From the NCBI GenBank assembly GCA_030744095.1, contig JASLRF010000274.1:1-15103 (forward strand): 15,103 bases of DNA, given 5' to 3'. The notes below the pieces were generated by a model that saw only the letters and a program-made list of their open reading frames with translations, searched no databases and was not told the DNA's origin. This DNA is from Pirellulaceae bacterium (GTDB lineage: Bacteria; Planctomycetota; Planctomycetia; Pirellulales; Pirellulaceae). This document shows, piece by piece, positions 13,001 to 15,103 of the stretch (positions within the stretch are counted from its first letter, which is position 1; every line of letters begins with the position of its first letter). The translations under genes were made by a program, and so were the position numbers.

Positions 13001-15103
13001 ATGCTCCATCCCTTAAAGAAACAAGTACGTGCTGTTCGGCGGCGCGCTCACCGTTTGGTGCTCGTGCATGGACTGGGCTGGTGGTCCGCACTGGCACTGA
13101 TAGCGGCATTTCTTGTCGGGCTTGCTGACTACTTGTTTCGCTTTCAAGACGATGGCGTTCGTGCCTTGGCATTTGTGGCGGTAGTGAGCTTCTTGTCGGT
13201 GACCTTTTGGCGGATCGTCCTGCCTGGCCTTCGTCGCCGAACCAGTGATCTTCAAGTCGCGCAGCTTATTGAACGGCGATTTCCACAACTGCAAGACCGA
13301 CTGTCCAGCTCGCTCGCTTTCTTAGGCGAACCCTCCGGCAAGGCAGCCATGGGTTCACCTGCTTTGCAAGAATCGGTGATTGCCGAGACCGATCGGCTGG
13401 TTTCGACGTTGAACATCTTCGACTGCCTGGAAGGCAACGCTGCGCGGCGCGCCGTGGGGGTGGCGATGTTTGTTGCCGCGACAACGTGTGCCCTCTGCGC
13501 ACTTGATCTACCTGCCGCGCGAATGGCTTCGCATCGTCTTCTGCTCCCATGGAGCGATGCTGCCTGGCCACGCCGAAATCAGCTCGAATTTGTTGATCCT
13601 CCGCGTCTTCTCGCTCGGGGTAGTGATCTTGAAGTAGCTCTCATCGACCGCAACAGGCACCTGCCGGCAACTGCAACACTGGAAATCAAGTTCGCCGAGG
13701 AGGGCAAGTTGCATTCGCGCCAAATCCGCAGTGTCAACGGGCAGATCGTGGCGAGATTGGATAACGTGACTCGTGCGTTCAAATTCCGCGCGAGCGGCGG
13801 CGATGATCACACGATGGCCTGGCACGACGTGGAAGTGCGGGATCCAGTTCAAATATCCAACGTGGTGATCTCCGTGCAAGCTCCTGACTACACGGGATTG
13901 CCATCCAGGAACTCAGACCGGCTCATCCGAATGTGGGCAGGATCAGGGCTTCGCTTGAAGGCCGATCTCAGCGCACCTGCGGAAATTGTGACGATCGACT
14001 CGAGTTTCGCCGGTGCGCCTGAAACCCAGCTCGCATCAGACGGCAGGAGTCTTCAGATACCTCCCGCTGCGAGTGCCCCTTGGGTTCCCACGGAATCCGG
14101 TACCTTTCGCTTTCGAATCAGGGATCACAGCGGGCTCGAGGTCACATCCGACCTCAGTTTTGATTTGACGATTGTCCAAGACGCACCTCCCACGGTAACG
14201 CTGGAATTGCCGATGGAGAACGAGTCCTTCATGAGCAGCGCGGAAGTTCCGGTGCATGTCATCATGAGAGACGATCTGGCGGTTCGATCCGCTTCCTTAA
14301 TCTATCAGGATCAATCGTGGCCCGTGTTCGGGAGCCCGGCCGACCGCGGACCATCGCAGCCTCGAATGTCACTTCATGATGGCGATCGGCACGTTATTGA
14401 CACTGTGTGGAAGCTCAAGCCACTGCAATTGCAGCCCGGCGATATCGTCGAATTCCAAGTCGTTGCCAAAGACGACAAACCGCAAACCGGCGATAGTGGC
14501 ATTCGTCACCTGACAATCATCTCGGCGGACGACTTCGATACCCGTATGAACCGTGATCAGGCAGAGATTCGACGACGCATAGAGAAAGCGCTCAAGCTCC
14601 AGCTTGATGTCCAGTCGCATACTGACATTCTGGTTGAATCTACGGATTGGTCTGTGGCCACGTCAGATTCCGAGTCGTTGCAGGCAGCGCATTGGAGGCA
14701 GCAGCAAGTCCGCCAGTTCGTCAGCGGGACGGACGGCGCATTGCCACTTGCCGAGAAGCTCTTGCAACGCCTGGCAAATAACCATGCCAACAGACCAGAC
14801 GTCGCCGATCGCCTGCAATCCGTGATTCAGAAACTCCTCGAATTGGACGCAATCGCGCTGCCAAACATCGAACACCAACTGGGAAACGATTTTAAGAATG
14901 CGCAGACACGCGGACTGGATCCCACAACGAAAGAGCGATTGCAGTCCCAAGCCGCCGTCCGATCGGCACTGCAAGACCAGCAGCACGTGGTCGAGGTCTT
15001 GGAGACACTTCTGCATCGATTTGCCAAGTGGAGTGACGCTCGTCGAATCGCCACCGACGTTTCCAACATGCAGCAACAGCAACAGGAATTGATCCACGAT
15101 ACG
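13001..15103 (+). CDS. Large membrane protein, DUF4175-like, with Ig-like and coiled-coil regions (3' end beyond window)
   Basis: The frame from ATG 13001 is open for 701 codons to the last base; the stop lies outside the window. Hydrophobic helices are at about 25-44, 53-70 and 150-168. A basic N-terminus (KKQVRAVRRRAHR) suggests it starts inside, leaving residues 71-148 cytosolic and everything after 168 outside. The cytosolic part has LIERRFPQLQDRLSSSLAFL (89-108), reminiscent of DUF4175-type proteins. Outside are beta-rich Ig-like segments, e.g. from D394-A-P-P with a following RDDLAVRSASL, and from about 512 a charged, Gln-rich helical region likely to form coiled coils, ending with a five-Gln run at 691-695. 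It follows the VWA gene by 11 bases, with no clear ribosome binding site. Possibly the BatD-like counterpart of this operon (inference); function unknown. Confidence 0.85.
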   Translation, partial: MLHPLKKQVRAVRRRAHRLVLVHGLGWWSALALIAAFLVGLADYLFRFQDDGVRALAFVAVVSFLSVTFWRIVLPGLRRRTSDLQVAQLIERRFPQLQDRLSSSLAFLGEPSGKAAMGSPALQESVIAETDRLVSTLNIFDCLEGNAARRAVGVAMFVAATTCALCALDLPAARMASHRLLLPWSDAAWPRRNQLEFVDPPRLLARGSDLEVALIDRNRHLPATATLEIKFAEEGKLHSRQIRSVNGQIVARLDNVTRAFKFRASGGDDHTMAWHDVEVRDPVQISNVVISVQAPDYTGLPSRNSDRLIRMWAGSGLRLKADLSAPAEIVTIDSSFAGAPETQLASDGRSLQIPPAASAPWVPTESGTFRFRIRDHSGLEVTSDLSFDLTIVQDAPPTVTLELPMENESFMSSAEVPVHVIMRDDLAVRSASLIYQDQSWPVFGSPADRGPSQPRMSLHDGDRHVIDTVWKLKPLQLQPGDIVEFQVVAKDDKPQTGDSGIRHLTIISADDFDTRMNRDQAEIRRRIEKALKLQLDVQSHTDILVESTDWSVATSDSESLQAAHWRQQQVRQFVSGTDGALPLAEKLLQRLANNHANRPDVADRLQSVIQKLLELDAIALPNIEHQLGNDFKNAQTRGLDPTTKERLQSQAAVRSALQDQQHVVEVLETLLHRFAKWSDARRIATDVSNMQQQQQELIHDT

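Noticed and set aside
1..15103. tRNA/rRNA genes, CRISPR arrays, insertion sequences, prophage or integration sites
   Set aside because: No such sequence patterns were recognised by eye; coding density is close to complete and composition looks uniform.

Overview
The window looks like chromosomal DNA from a planctomycete, probably of the Pirellulales type. This rests on gene content and arrangement: a SCO/DUF420 oxidase-assembly cluster that carries its own ABC-2 exporter, followed by a tightly packed PQQ-like propeller / MoxR / DUF58 / BatA-like / VWA / large membrane protein operon. Protein style also fits (long membrane-anchored VWA proteins with a degenerate class-I amidotransferase-like domain, small CPTC-type membrane proteins). 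The lineage is an inference from memory of family distributions, not a search. No RNA genes, CRISPR arrays, insertion sequences or attachment sites were seen. No gene-free stretch exceeds about 100 bases.

Region 1 (1 to about 4070) is the 3' part of a cytochrome-oxidase biogenesis cluster. It holds an ABC-transporter ATPase cut by the left edge, its ABC-2 permease, a SCO-type thiol/copper protein, a DUF420 (CtaM-like) membrane protein and a small CPTC membrane protein, all on the plus strand. A zinc-ribbon DUF983 membrane protein lies on the minus strand, and a 73-residue two-helix protein diverges from it. The ATPase, permease and SCO genes are joined by 4-base ATGA stop/start overlaps, so they are probably translationally coupled. 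SCO, DUF420 and DUF983 are all associated with aa3/caa3-type oxidase assembly. The exporter may therefore serve the same process, in a way that recalls NosF/NosY in nitrous-oxide reductase maturation.

Region 2 (about 4071 to the right edge) starts with a gap containing a strong inverted repeat. Six plus-strand genes follow with almost no space between them: a secreted helical-repeat plus PQQ-like beta-propeller protein, a MoxR AAA+ ATPase, a cytosolic DUF58 protein with a complete MIDAS, two membrane-anchored VWA proteins, and a large protein with three N-terminal membrane helices that is still open at the right edge (701 codons without a stop). Positive-inside reasoning puts MoxR and DUF58 in the cytosol. 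It puts both VWA proteins' main domains, the Ig-like/coiled-coil part of the last protein and the propeller outside the membrane. The operon thus looks like a membrane-spanning MoxR/VWA remodelling or maturation machine. MoxR/VWA modules are widely known, but the function of this planctomycete-style version, with a propeller gene overlapping moxR, is to my knowledge not described. It is the best candidate here for an uncharacterised system.
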